DNA from: Bacteroidota bacterium
Lineage (GTDB): Bacteria > Bacteroidota > Bacteroidia > Sphingobacteriales > Sphingobacteriaceae
Direction of reading: 5' to 3'
Length of the DNA: 64,000 nt
Assembly (NCBI GenBank): GCA_023427985.1
Contig: JAEYZM010000014.1
Coordinates: forward strand, 1 to 64,000
Shown: positions 41,515 to 49,405 of the stretch, one piece after another
Numbering within the stretch: position 1 is the first letter of the stretch
Layout: each line of letters starts with the position of its first letter
The notes under the pieces: model-generated
Database searches by the model: none
Seen by the model: the letters and a program-made list of their open reading frames with translations, nothing else
Told to the model about the DNA's origin: nothing
Made by a program: the position numbers and the translations under genes

Positions 41515-42168
41515 ATGTTAAAAGCTATAGGAATTCATAAATCGTATGGAAGTTTAGAAATTATTAAGGGGATCGATGTAGAATTTCAATCGAACGAGAT
41601 GGTGGCGATTGTAGGTCCGAGTGGAGCGGGTAAAAGTACACTGTTGCATGTATTGAGTGGGCTTGATACCATTGATTCGGGAAGTATTGTGTATCAATCA
41701 AAAAATATTGATCGATTAAAGGATAAAGATTTAAATAAAATAAGAAATAAGGAGTTCGGATTTATTTTTCAATTTCATCATTTATTACCGGAGTTTACGG
41801 CGATTGAAAATGTATGCATGCCTGCTTGGATCGCAAATAAATCGAACAAACAATCCATGCAGGATGCGAAAAAACTTTTAGAAATTGTTGGTCTATCCCA
41901 TCGACTAGAACATAAGCCCAATGAGCTTTCTGGAGGTGAACAACAACGCGTTGCTATTGCAAGAGCACTTATCAATAATCCTAAAATTATTTTTGCCGAT
42001 GAACCAACTGGTAATTTAGATACTCAAAATGCTGTGCAGATTAATGAATTGTTCAAACGCTTGAAAGAAGAATTTAAACAAACATTTATCATTGTAACAC
42101 ATAACGAAGATCTAGCAAAGTCGGCCGACCGTACCATACATATGAAAGACGGAAAGATCGTTGCTTAA
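41515..42168 (+). CDS. lolD: ABC transporter ATPase, LolD/MacB-like
   Basis: The 217-residue ATPase has Walker A GPSGAGKSTLL near 34-44, signature LSGGEQQR, Walker B IIFADEPTG and switch His in VTHNEDLA. The length and the FQFHHLLPEFTAIENV segment are those of the LolD/FtsE/MacB branch. It probably supports lipoprotein release or macrolide-type export. The matching permease is not next to it, so it must partner with a distant gene. It starts one base after the glycosyltransferase stop and overlaps the convergent DUF5916 gene by four bases. Confidence 0.85.
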   Translation: MLKAIGIHKSYGSLEIIKGIDVEFQSNEMVAIVGPSGAGKSTLLHVLSGLDTIDSGSIVYQSKNIDRLKDKDLNKIRNKEFGFIFQFHHLLPEFTAIENVCMPAWIANKSNKQSMQDAKKLLEIVGLSHRLEHKPNELSGGEQQRVAIARALINNPKIIFADEPTGNLDTQNAVQINELFKRLKEEFKQTFIIVTHNEDLAKSADRTIHMKDGKIVA

Positions 42169-44597
42169 GCTCGTTTGTTGAAATATCTATAATCTAGGAA
42201 GTATAGAATTTTAATGTTAAAGGTATTGGTTTGATTGTTTCTTAGCGTAGAATAAAAACTATCGATCATTCGATCGCCTGTATATCGAGTAACAGCAAGG
42301 TCTCTATTCGTAGTCTCGATCGAATTTTTCCAAACAAAAATTAAATCACTTCCTGGTGCAAACCTCCATCGATATACCAAATCGATGTTAAAGAAATTCA
42401 CGTTGAAATTATTATTTCCCGTATAATTAGTAGAGTCGGCGATTAAATTTCCTGATGCCGATAATAATTTATAATCTAAAATTTCTACAGTGCTCCAATA
42501 ATGTCGCGCTCTGAAAGTGAGCGAAGTGTTTTTATTAAAAATATACGAAGCATTCAAAGTATTCACGTGATTGCGAACATCTCGAAATGCAAAATAAATA
42601 TGCGGATCTACTTTAGTAGAATACCCTTGATTTCTGTGATCAATAGACACATAGAATTCGTAATTCATTTTTAATTGATCAGAAAAACGAATAATTGGAT
42701 TGATGTTGATATCTCTAAAAATTCCACCTGCAGTAAAATCTCTATAATAACCAACACTCATATCTAGGGCAAATGGTTTTCTATAATCGGATGAAATGCC
42801 TGTATTTCCTCCATACCAATTGGGACCAATGAATTTCATACCAGGAGTACGAGGTTCATAAAAATCGTGCTTCCCAAATGGGTTGATGTTGATGTTGAAC
42901 CATTGTGTCAACCAATTTTTCCAAGTATGCACACGCGATAAATTGATTTGAAAATCTTGGAATTGATTACCAATGTATGTTGTTGAATGATATAAATGTA
43001 TGCGCTGATTCCAATTCAAGAAATACTTACCCGGTTTAAACTCATTATAGCTCACATTCAAATTATGCGTAATTTCATTGGCATAAAACAGTATGCCTAA
43101 ATCGTTCGGATCAAAGCTTTCATTTTTCACATTCCGATTGATACTGTATTTAAAATTTCCACTAACTTTTGCTAATTGTGCAGAATAAGAATATCCTGTA
43201 TTGGTAGTTGTAGGTAAAAACTTTGCGCTCATAGCTGCAAATCCAGAGAAACGGAACTTATCTTTTTTATCGCCAATCGCAAAATTCAATGCCGAAACAT
43301 TCGCATCATCGCGCATTCCAAATCGGCTTACGTTTGTGTTTAGGAAACTTACAAAGCTATTGTTTTTTAAAGTTTGATTAAATGCCACAACATTGTAATT
43401 GCTGAAGGGCGAAGTTTGGATATTCGAGTCGACCCCATCTAAGGTTCTAACTCTTGCATTGCTTTCCGATGTTACAGCATTCAAAATTCCTATTCCCAAT
43501 CCGCCCGGCGTTCTACCAGTAATTTTAGAAGCATTGATCAATTGAACACTTTGTGGATTGTCTACAACAATTAAAGATGAATCGTTGCGTAAAGCTTCCA
43601 CTTCATAGAATCGGCGCGGTGTTCCCCCTATCCTTCTAGCATAAAATAAATTATTCAAATTAAACAATTCCGTACCCTCTATGAAGAAAGGTCGGAATTC
43701 CTGAAACTGCACTTCGAATGCCGATAAGTTTAAAATTCGATTGTCCGATTGCACTTGACCGAAATCGGGTGCCAATGTCATATCGAGTGTAAAACTCTCA
43801 TTGATTCCATATTTCAAATCGAGTCCAGCATTGTAAGAAGTAGACCAATTACTTTTACCCGCAATGTTGGATGGATAATGACTTTCCGTTATGCCGATGT
43901 AGGGCGTGAAAGAAAGTCGGATGGGCGACTTAATGGACTGAATGCCTTCCATTTTTCCGTAATAGGATACAAAATTTTGAACATCGGGCGGAACGTATTG
44001 CCATTGATTGAGTTCGCGGTTTCTCCTAATGCTTCTAGAAATTTGCAATCCCCATGTTTGAATATCTTTCTCAGGGAAACGTATTGCCATGTAAGGAATT
44101 TTCATTTCCACCACCCAACCAAAATCAGTGATGCGCACTTCTGAATCCCAGACCACATCAAATGTTTCGGCACCTGTGCGCTGGTCAAACTGAACCCCAG
44201 CAGCAGTTACACCAAATTCAAAAATATTTTGCAAATCGTGGAATGTATCGAAGTGGACACTAAACCAATCGGTATTCCCATAATTATCTCTGATAGAGAG
44301 TTCTTTTAAAATACTATCGGGCGATGTGTCGTATAATTTGGCAGCAATGTAAATGGCTTCATTATCGTATGCAATTTTAACTTCCGATTCTTGAGTCGCT
44401 TTTTGTCCAGGAAATGGTTCACGCTGAGTAAATTGAATGGCCGCTTCTACATCGGCCCAAATCTCCTCTTCAATTTTAGCATCAATTTTAGGACTTTGCT
44501 GAATTCGTTTGGCTTTCAATACTTTAGGTTTTTCCTGAGCAAAAGTTGCTAAAGAAAAACTAATGGATAAGACAAAAAAGTAGAGAAATAAGCGCAT
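42165..44597 (-). CDS. DUF5916 outer-membrane protein with N-terminal CBM9-like domain
   Basis: The 810-residue protein has a signal peptide (MRLFLYFFVLSISFSLATFA). A carbohydrate-binding family 9-like domain follows at about 30-220, with IDAKIEEEIWADVEAA and SVHFDTFHDLQNIFEF. A long beta-strand-rich DUF5916 region comes next, starting at FRPFFIEGTELFNLNNLFYARRIG and ending in an aromatic-alternating barrel. DUF5916 is a Bacteroidota family of unknown function, presumed to be outer-membrane. Length is near the family usual. It stands alone between lolD and sucC. Confidence 0.87.
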   Translation of the reverse strand: MRLFLYFFVLSISFSLATFAQEKPKVLKAKRIQQSPKIDAKIEEEIWADVEAAIQFTQREPFPGQKATQESEVKIAYDNEAIYIAAKLYDTSPDSILKELSIRDNYGNTDWFSVHFDTFHDLQNIFEFGVTAAGVQFDQRTGAETFDVVWDSEVRITDFGWVVEMKIPYMAIRFPEKDIQTWGLQISRSIRRNRELNQWQYVPPDVQNFVSYYGKMEGIQSIKSPIRLSFTPYIGITESHYPSNIAGKSNWSTSYNAGLDLKYGINESFTLDMTLAPDFGQVQSDNRILNLSAFEVQFQEFRPFFIEGTELFNLNNLFYARRIGGTPRRFYEVEALRNDSSLIVVDNPQSVQLINASKITGRTPGGLGIGILNAVTSESNARVRTLDGVDSNIQTSPFSNYNVVAFNQTLKNNSFVSFLNTNVSRFGMRDDANVSALNFAIGDKKDKFRFSGFAAMSAKFLPTTTNTGYSYSAQLAKVSGNFKYSINRNVKNESFDPNDLGILFYANEITHNLNVSYNEFKPGKYFLNWNQRIHLYHSTTYIGNQFQDFQINLSRVHTWKNWLTQWFNININPFGKHDFYEPRTPGMKFIGPNWYGGNTGISSDYRKPFALDMSVGYYRDFTAGGIFRDININPIIRFSDQLKMNYEFYVSIDHRNQGYSTKVDPHIYFAFRDVRNHVNTLNASYIFNKNTSLTFRARHYWSTVEILDYKLLSASGNLIADSTNYTGNNNFNVNFFNIDLVYRWRFAPGSDLIFVWKNSIETTNRDLAVTRYTGDRMIDSFYSTLRNNQTNTFNIKILYFLDYRYFNKRA

Positions 44598-44719
44598 GGG
44601 TGCTCAAATTTCATAAAAATTTAAAGATTCCCTAAAATAAATATGTAACAATGATGTGTTTAATAAATCGTTTTTAAAATTGCTTGAGAAAAGCTACTTT
44701 TACCGCAAATTCAAAGAAA

Positions 44720-45913
44720 ATGAACATTCACGAATATCAAGGAAAATCGATTTTAAAATCGTTTGGTGTAAGAATACAAGAAGGTATTGTTGCTGAAAAT
44801 GTGGAACAAGCAGTTGAGGCGGCAAAACAATTACAAGCAGAAACCGGAACCGGATGGTGGGTTGTAAAGGCTCAAATTCATGCAGGTGGAAGAGGTAAAG
44901 GTGGTGGCGTTAAGTTGGCTAAGAATTTAGATGAGGTTAAGGAGAGAGCAGAACAAATTATTGGGATGCAATTGGTAACACCTCAAACAGGACCAGAAGG
45001 TAAGAAAGTAAATAAAGTGTTGATTGCACAGGATGTATATTATCCTGGACCATCGGAAACAAAAGAATTTTACATGAGTGTATTGTTGAACCGTACATCG
45101 GGACGTAACATCATCATGTATTCTACAGAAGGTGGAATGGACATTGAAGAGGTGGCTGAGAAAACTCCACATTTAATTTTCAAAGAAGAGATCGATCCTA
45201 AAGTTGGATTGCAAGGATTTCAAACGCGTAAGATTGCATTCAATTTAGGATTAGAAGGTGATGCCTTCAAAGACATGACGAAGTTTATCGCGGCTTTATA
45301 CAAAGCGTACGAGCATACTGACTCTGCAATGTTTGAAATCAATCCAGTTTTAAAAACATCGGATAATAAAATTTTAGCAGTAGATGCTAAAGTAAGTTTA
45401 GACGATAACGCATTGTACCGTCATCCTGATTATAAGGAGATGCGCGACGTTACAGAAGAAGACCCTACAGAAGTGGAAGCAGGTAAGTCGAACTTAAACT
45501 ATGTGAAGTTAGATGGTAACGTTGGATGTATGGTAAATGGAGCCGGCTTAGCCATGGCTACGATGGACATCATCAAATTATCAGGTGGTGATCCAGCAAA
45601 CTTCTTAGACGTAGGTGGAACAGCCAATGCAAAAACTGTAGAAGCTGCATTTCATATCATATTAAAAGATCCAAATGTAAAAGCTATCTTGATCAATATC
45701 TTTGGTGGTATTGTTCGTTGCGATAGAGTGGCACAAGGGGTTATTGATGCATACAATAACATCGGCAACATCCCAGTTCCAATCATTGTTCGTTTACAAG
45801 GAACGAATGCTGTTGAAGCGAAGAAATTAATAGATGAGTCGGGATTGAAAGTATTTTCAGCAATAGCGCTGCAAGATGCGGCTGATTTAGTGAAAGAAGT
45901 TTTATCAAAATAA
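44720..45913 (+). CDS. sucC: Succinyl-CoA synthetase beta subunit (ADP-forming)
   Basis: The start is set at 44720 because MNIHEYQGKSILKSFG is the universal SucC opening. The longer frame from 44684 adds 12 unrelated residues. The 397-residue product has the ATP-grasp domain (AQIHAGGRGKGGG, then NPVLKTSDNKILAVDAKV) and the C-terminal ligase domain with FGGIVRCD, the subunit-interface signature. With SucD it converts succinyl-CoA to succinate with substrate-level phosphorylation in the TCA cycle. The sucD gene is not adjacent, which is common in Bacteroidota. A strong terminator follows at once. Confidence 0.96.
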   Translation: MNIHEYQGKSILKSFGVRIQEGIVAENVEQAVEAAKQLQAETGTGWWVVKAQIHAGGRGKGGGVKLAKNLDEVKERAEQIIGMQLVTPQTGPEGKKVNKVLIAQDVYYPGPSETKEFYMSVLLNRTSGRNIIMYSTEGGMDIEEVAEKTPHLIFKEEIDPKVGLQGFQTRKIAFNLGLEGDAFKDMTKFIAALYKAYEHTDSAMFEINPVLKTSDNKILAVDAKVSLDDNALYRHPDYKEMRDVTEEDPTEVEAGKSNLNYVKLDGNVGCMVNGAGLAMATMDIIKLSGGDPANFLDVGGTANAKTVEAAFHIILKDPNVKAILINIFGGIVRCDRVAQGVIDAYNNIGNIPVPIIVRLQGTNAVEAKKLIDESGLKVFSAIALQDAADLVKEVLSK

Positions 45914-45938
45914 AAAAGGGGCCTAAGCCCCTTTTTTA
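45913..45938 (+). terminator. Rho-independent terminator of sucC
   Basis: Eleven-base arms (AAAAAAGGGGC and complement) around CTAA, ending in a run of T. It begins at the last base of the sucC stop codon. Confidence 0.92.
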
Positions 45939-45942
45939 TTTT

Positions 45943-45999
45943 GATAGTATGCTAGTATGCTAGTGTGCTAGTCCTTTAATGAGAGTGAGAGTGGAGAGT
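45943..45999 (-). repeat. Intergenic repeat family D copy (reverse)
   Basis: TATGCTAGTATGCTAGTGTG, then GCTAGTC and GAGAGTGGAGAGTGG, the reverse sense of the 3145-3222 words but lacking the palindrome. It is non-coding, between sucC and the Sua5 gene. Confidence 0.55.
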
Positions 46000-46035
46000 G
46001 GGTGCTTACAATTTATTAATTCGTAATTCTATAAA

Positions 46036-46659
46036 ATGCTTTTGAAAATTTACAACGAAAATCCAAATCCAAAACAAATTGAAAAAGTTGTGGAGGTATT
46101 GCGTTCGGGTGGTGTGATCATCTACCCTACTGATACTGTCTATGGGATTGGTTGTGACATCAATAATCAAAAGGCAATTGAGCGATTGTGTCAGATTAGA
46201 AAAATAAAACCTGAGAAAGCGAATCTATCGTTTGTGTGTTATGATTTAAGTCACTTGAGTGATTACATCAAACCGATAGACAATCATACTTTTAGAATTT
46301 TGAAAAGTGCATTGCCGGGTGCTTTCACTTTTATTTTCAATGCCAATTCTCAGGTCCCAAAATTGTTGATGAACAAGTCGAAAAAAACAGTGGGTATTCG
46401 TGTGCCAGATCATAATGTTGCTCGCGAAATTGTTCGAGTATTGGGAAATCCAATTGTGAGTAGCTCTATTCACGACGACGATGAAATCATTGAATATTCA
46501 ACAGATCCAGAATTAATTTATGAAAAGTATAAAGATCTGGTCGATGTAGTAATAGACTCTGGTTTCGGTGGTAATGAAGCATCAACAGTTGTTGATTTTA
46601 GCTCTGGTGAACCAGAACCTATACGTGAAGGGAAAGGTGATTTCGAAAAGTACCTTTAA
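46036..46659 (+). CDS. Sua5/YciO/YrdC family L-threonylcarbamoyladenylate synthase
   Basis: The 207-residue single-domain protein has YPTDTVYGIGCD near 31-42, the KPEKANLSFVC nucleotide loop, and TVGIRVPDHNVAREI followed by NPIVSSSIH. The family makes threonylcarbamoyl-AMP for the t6A modification of tRNA position 37. The loop differs from the canonical KRP-PL of YrdC and is closer to YciO, so it could be a YciO-type paralogue. It lacks the Sua5 C-terminal domain. It is cytoplasmic. Confidence 0.8.
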   Translation: MLLKIYNENPNPKQIEKVVEVLRSGGVIIYPTDTVYGIGCDINNQKAIERLCQIRKIKPEKANLSFVCYDLSHLSDYIKPIDNHTFRILKSALPGAFTFIFNANSQVPKLLMNKSKKTVGIRVPDHNVAREIVRVLGNPIVSSSIHDDDEIIEYSTDPELIYEKYKDLVDVVIDSGFGGNEASTVVDFSSGEPEPIREGKGDFEKYL

Positions 46660-46710
46660 TTCAAAATCATTATCTTTATCGATCAAATAATATTAATACA
46701 AAGCGCAATT

Positions 46711-46741
46711 CTTTGTACTTAATACTTTGTACTTAATACTT
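46711..46741 (-). repeat. Intergenic repeat family B copy before nhaA
   Basis: CTTTGTACTTAATACTTTGT and ACTTAATACTT, 15 bases before the nhaA start. Its TACTTTG word could serve as a -7 box for nhaA, the same relation seen at the 30800 start. Confidence 0.55.
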
Positions 46742-46755
46742 CTAAAAAAAAGAGT

Positions 46756-47967
46756 ATGCTTATAAAAATAACACAATTCTTTAGACCATTTAGGGAGTTT
46801 ATACAATCTAAAGTTACGGGTGGAATCATACTATTAATCTGCGTGGTGCTAGCATTGCTGATTGTCAATTCTCCATTGAAAGAAATCTATCATCATATTT
46901 TTGAATTAAATTTTGGTTTAAGTTTTGATCAGTATACATTCAAAAAGAGCTTACATTTTTGGATAAACGATGGCCTAATGGCTATATTTTTCTTGTTGGT
47001 TGGATTGGAAATAAAACGAGAATTGTTAGAAGGTGAGCTTTCCGACTTAAAAAAATCCAGCTTACCAATTATTGCAGCAATCGGAGGAATGTTAGTTCCT
47101 GCCATCTTATACATTGCATTCAATTTCAATACAACAGAGTCAAGCGGTTGGGGTATTCCAATGGCAACAGATATTGCATTTGCAGTTGCCATCATGTCGA
47201 TTTTAGGAAATAGAGTCCCAATTGGATTAAAAATTTTCTTAACTGCATTAGCTATTGTAGATGATTTGGGCGCAATTATAGTAATTGCATTGTTTTACAC
47301 ACAGGAATTAAATCTTGCGTATTTGTTTTATGCAAGTATTGTAATGATAGTGTTGTACGGTTTAAATATTTCGAGGGTAAAATCATTAAGTGCTTATCTC
47401 CCACTCGGACTATTACTTTGGTTTTTTATTTACCAATCGGGCATCCACGCAACCATCTCGGGTGTTTTATTAGCATTAATGATTCCAACTAATAAAGGAA
47501 ATAAAGTATCTCCATTAGAGCTCTTGGAACACTTATTAAACAAACCAGTATCTTACATCATTATGCCCTTATTTGCTTTGTCGAATACCGATATTATTTT
47601 TCAAAAAGAATCGTTTGAAAGTTTGGGAACGAATGTTGGACTAGGAATATTAGCAGGATTATTTTTGGGTAAAGTGATAGGGATCACTACGTTCTCCTAC
47701 ATCGGCATACGTATTTTAAAAATTTCGAGTTTACCAACAAATACGAATTGGAGTCAAATGATTGGGGCTGGATTTTTAGGAGGCATTGGATTTACCATGT
47801 CGATTTTCATTGCATTATTATCCTTCGAAAGCATTGAGTGGCAAGCCACAGCGAAGATCTCGATCTTAATTGCATCGGCACTTTCAGGACTTACAGGATA
47901 TTTAATATTGGCGCGAGGAAAGGCAGTGGATGAAAGAGATGAATTGATAGAAGTGCAAACAAACTAG
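46756..47967 (+). CDS. nhaA: Na+/H+ antiporter NhaA
   Basis: The 403-residue membrane protein has the NhaA signature string: MAIFFLLVGLEIKRELLEGEL (split helix region), then MATDIAFAVAIMSILG and TALAIVDDLGAIIVIA with the paired ion-binding Asp. About twelve membrane helices are predicted by eye. It exchanges sodium for protons across the inner membrane for salt and pH homeostasis. Its last 77 bases overlap the convergent M50-like gene. A family B repeat precedes the start. Confidence 0.94.
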   Translation: MLIKITQFFRPFREFIQSKVTGGIILLICVVLALLIVNSPLKEIYHHIFELNFGLSFDQYTFKKSLHFWINDGLMAIFFLLVGLEIKRELLEGELSDLKKSSLPIIAAIGGMLVPAILYIAFNFNTTESSGWGIPMATDIAFAVAIMSILGNRVPIGLKIFLTALAIVDDLGAIIVIALFYTQELNLAYLFYASIVMIVLYGLNISRVKSLSAYLPLGLLLWFFIYQSGIHATISGVLLALMIPTNKGNKVSPLELLEHLLNKPVSYIIMPLFALSNTDIIFQKESFESLGTNVGLGILAGLFLGKVIGITTFSYIGIRILKISSLPTNTNWSQMIGAGFLGGIGFTMSIFIALLSFESIEWQATAKISILIASALSGLTGYLILARGKAVDERDELIEVQTN

Positions 47968-48580
47968 CTTGTAGCCAGAAAAATAATGCCCAAAAAAATG
48001 CTGGTAGCCAAGCTATTTTTTGCAAGTTAGTTGCGTCGCCTGCTTTCTTTGGTTGTTTGATGGAGAGGTATAAAATGTACCAAGCCGATAAGTATGCATC
48101 GACAAAGCAGAAGGCGGCAATTAGAAACGCTGCATATTGTCTTACTTGAATCCAATTAAAATAATACGCAAGGAATAGAAGTGTTAATGTGCTCAACAAC
48201 CAAGCAATTCCATATGGATTTCTTACCCAAAAAAATAAATTGATTATGGCGATGCTTGCAAAAGCATAAATGACATAACTATAATTAGATTCAGCGATGA
48301 AATAGGCTAGCATAAATGCAAAAGCCGATGCGAAAGGATATCCAATGATGGACGTAAAAAATTTACTAAACCAAGATTTCGATTTCGTTGTTGCTACACC
48401 TTCTCCCGAATAAAATAAATCGATTGAAACCACTTCTGCAGAAAAAAGTAATGAAGCAAAGGCATGTCCGCTTTCATGTACTAAAGTATTGAAACCCTTG
48501 AAAACCTTACCAATTCTAGGCATGTATTCCAAAAAAACGGCATTACCAAGAGCAATCAAAATCAATGTGTTTTTTTCCAT
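47891..48580 (-). CDS. M50-like membrane metallopeptidase
   Basis: The 229-residue protein has HESGH (HExxH zinc motif) in NTLVHESGHAFASLLF near 33-48 and about six hydrophobic segments. This layout fits the compact M50B-like group of membrane zinc proteases. A second motif (usually NxxPxxxLDG) is not clear, so activity is uncertain. It is the last gene of a minus-strand set after the SDR gene (five bases). Its C-terminal about 25 residues are coded antisense to the end of nhaA. Confidence 0.72.
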   Translation of the reverse strand: MEKNTLILIALGNAVFLEYMPRIGKVFKGFNTLVHESGHAFASLLFSAEVVSIDLFYSGEGVATTKSKSWFSKFFTSIIGYPFASAFAFMLAYFIAESNYSYVIYAFASIAIINLFFWVRNPYGIAWLLSTLTLLFLAYYFNWIQVRQYAAFLIAAFCFVDAYLSAWYILYLSIKQPKKAGDATNLQKIAWLPAFFWALFFWLQASLFALLSIHLFHPLPFLAPILNIL

Positions 48581-48585
48581 AGAAT

Positions 48586-49404
48586 TTATTTCAATGGTGA
48601 ATCGGGTTCTTTTGCAAAATGATTGAACACCAATTTATCGACCAAACGCGGAAAAAACTTATTCAACCAAACAGTTAATTTTCCTTGTGCTGTCATAACT
48701 AATTCCGATTTTTTATTTTTCAGTGCCTCAACAATACGTTCCGCTACACTTTCTGCCGACATGATTTTTGATTCGTTCAGAGGAGATTCACCTTGAATGC
48801 TTCCGTCTTTTGAACGTGCTACATTTCTAATGTTGGATGATGTAAAACCAGGACAAGCAACCAAAACATGCAAACCTTTATTTAGATTTTCGATACGTAC
48901 CGATTCTAAAAATCCTTGCAATGCAAATTTAGAAGCTGAGTAAGCTGTTCTTCCAGGTAAACCTTTGTATCCAGCTATGGAAGATATTCCAATGATTGCA
49001 CCTTTCACTTTCAACAAATGCGGCAATGCATATTTCGTACAATACACACTTCCCCAAAAATTTATGTCCATTAGTTCTTTCAACACATTCATCTCAACAT
49101 CTTCAAACAATGCACGCATAGAGATACCTGCGTTATTTACCAACACATCTATCCTACCGAACAAACGCATGGCCTCATCAATTAAGTGTTTGCAGAACTC
49201 TTCTTTTGAAACATCTGTAGCTACTGCAATTGCGCGAACTGAAAATTTGTTTTCTATATCTTGTGCTATCTCGCACATTAATGGATATTGACGAGCTGCA
49301 AGTACGAGATTAGCACCTTCCGATGCAAACTGATATGCTAGTGCTTTACCAATACCTGAACTTGCGCCAGTAATAATTACCGTTTTATTTTTTAATTCGA
49401 ACAT
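48586..49404 (-). CDS. SDR-family oxidoreductase
   Basis: The 272-residue SDR has TGASSGIGKALA at 12-23, NNAGIS, GISSIAGYKG and the catalytic Y-x-x-x-K in AYSASKFAL. The C-terminal extension (LTVWLNKFFPRLVDKLVFNH) resembles DHRS7-like or short-chain dehydrogenases that act on lipidic substrates near membranes. The substrate is unknown. It starts one base after the end of the glycosyltransferase gene, so co-translation is likely. Confidence 0.85.
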   Translation of the reverse strand: MFELKNKTVIITGASSGIGKALAYQFASEGANLVLAARQYPLMCEIAQDIENKFSVRAIAVATDVSKEEFCKHLIDEAMRLFGRIDVLVNNAGISMRALFEDVEMNVLKELMDINFWGSVYCTKYALPHLLKVKGAIIGISSIAGYKGLPGRTAYSASKFALQGFLESVRIENLNKGLHVLVACPGFTSSNIRNVARSKDGSIQGESPLNESKIMSAESVAERIVEALKNKKSELVMTAQGKLTVWLNKFFPRLVDKLVFNHFAKEPDSPLK

Positions 49405-49405
49405 C

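Noticed and set aside
44684..44719. Upstream start of sucC
   Set aside because: The 12 extra residues do not belong to SucC, whose universal opening MNIHEYQGK starts at 44720.
28691..46741. Intergenic repeats as a CRISPR array
   Set aside because: The units are degenerate words with no regular spacers and no cas genes nearby.
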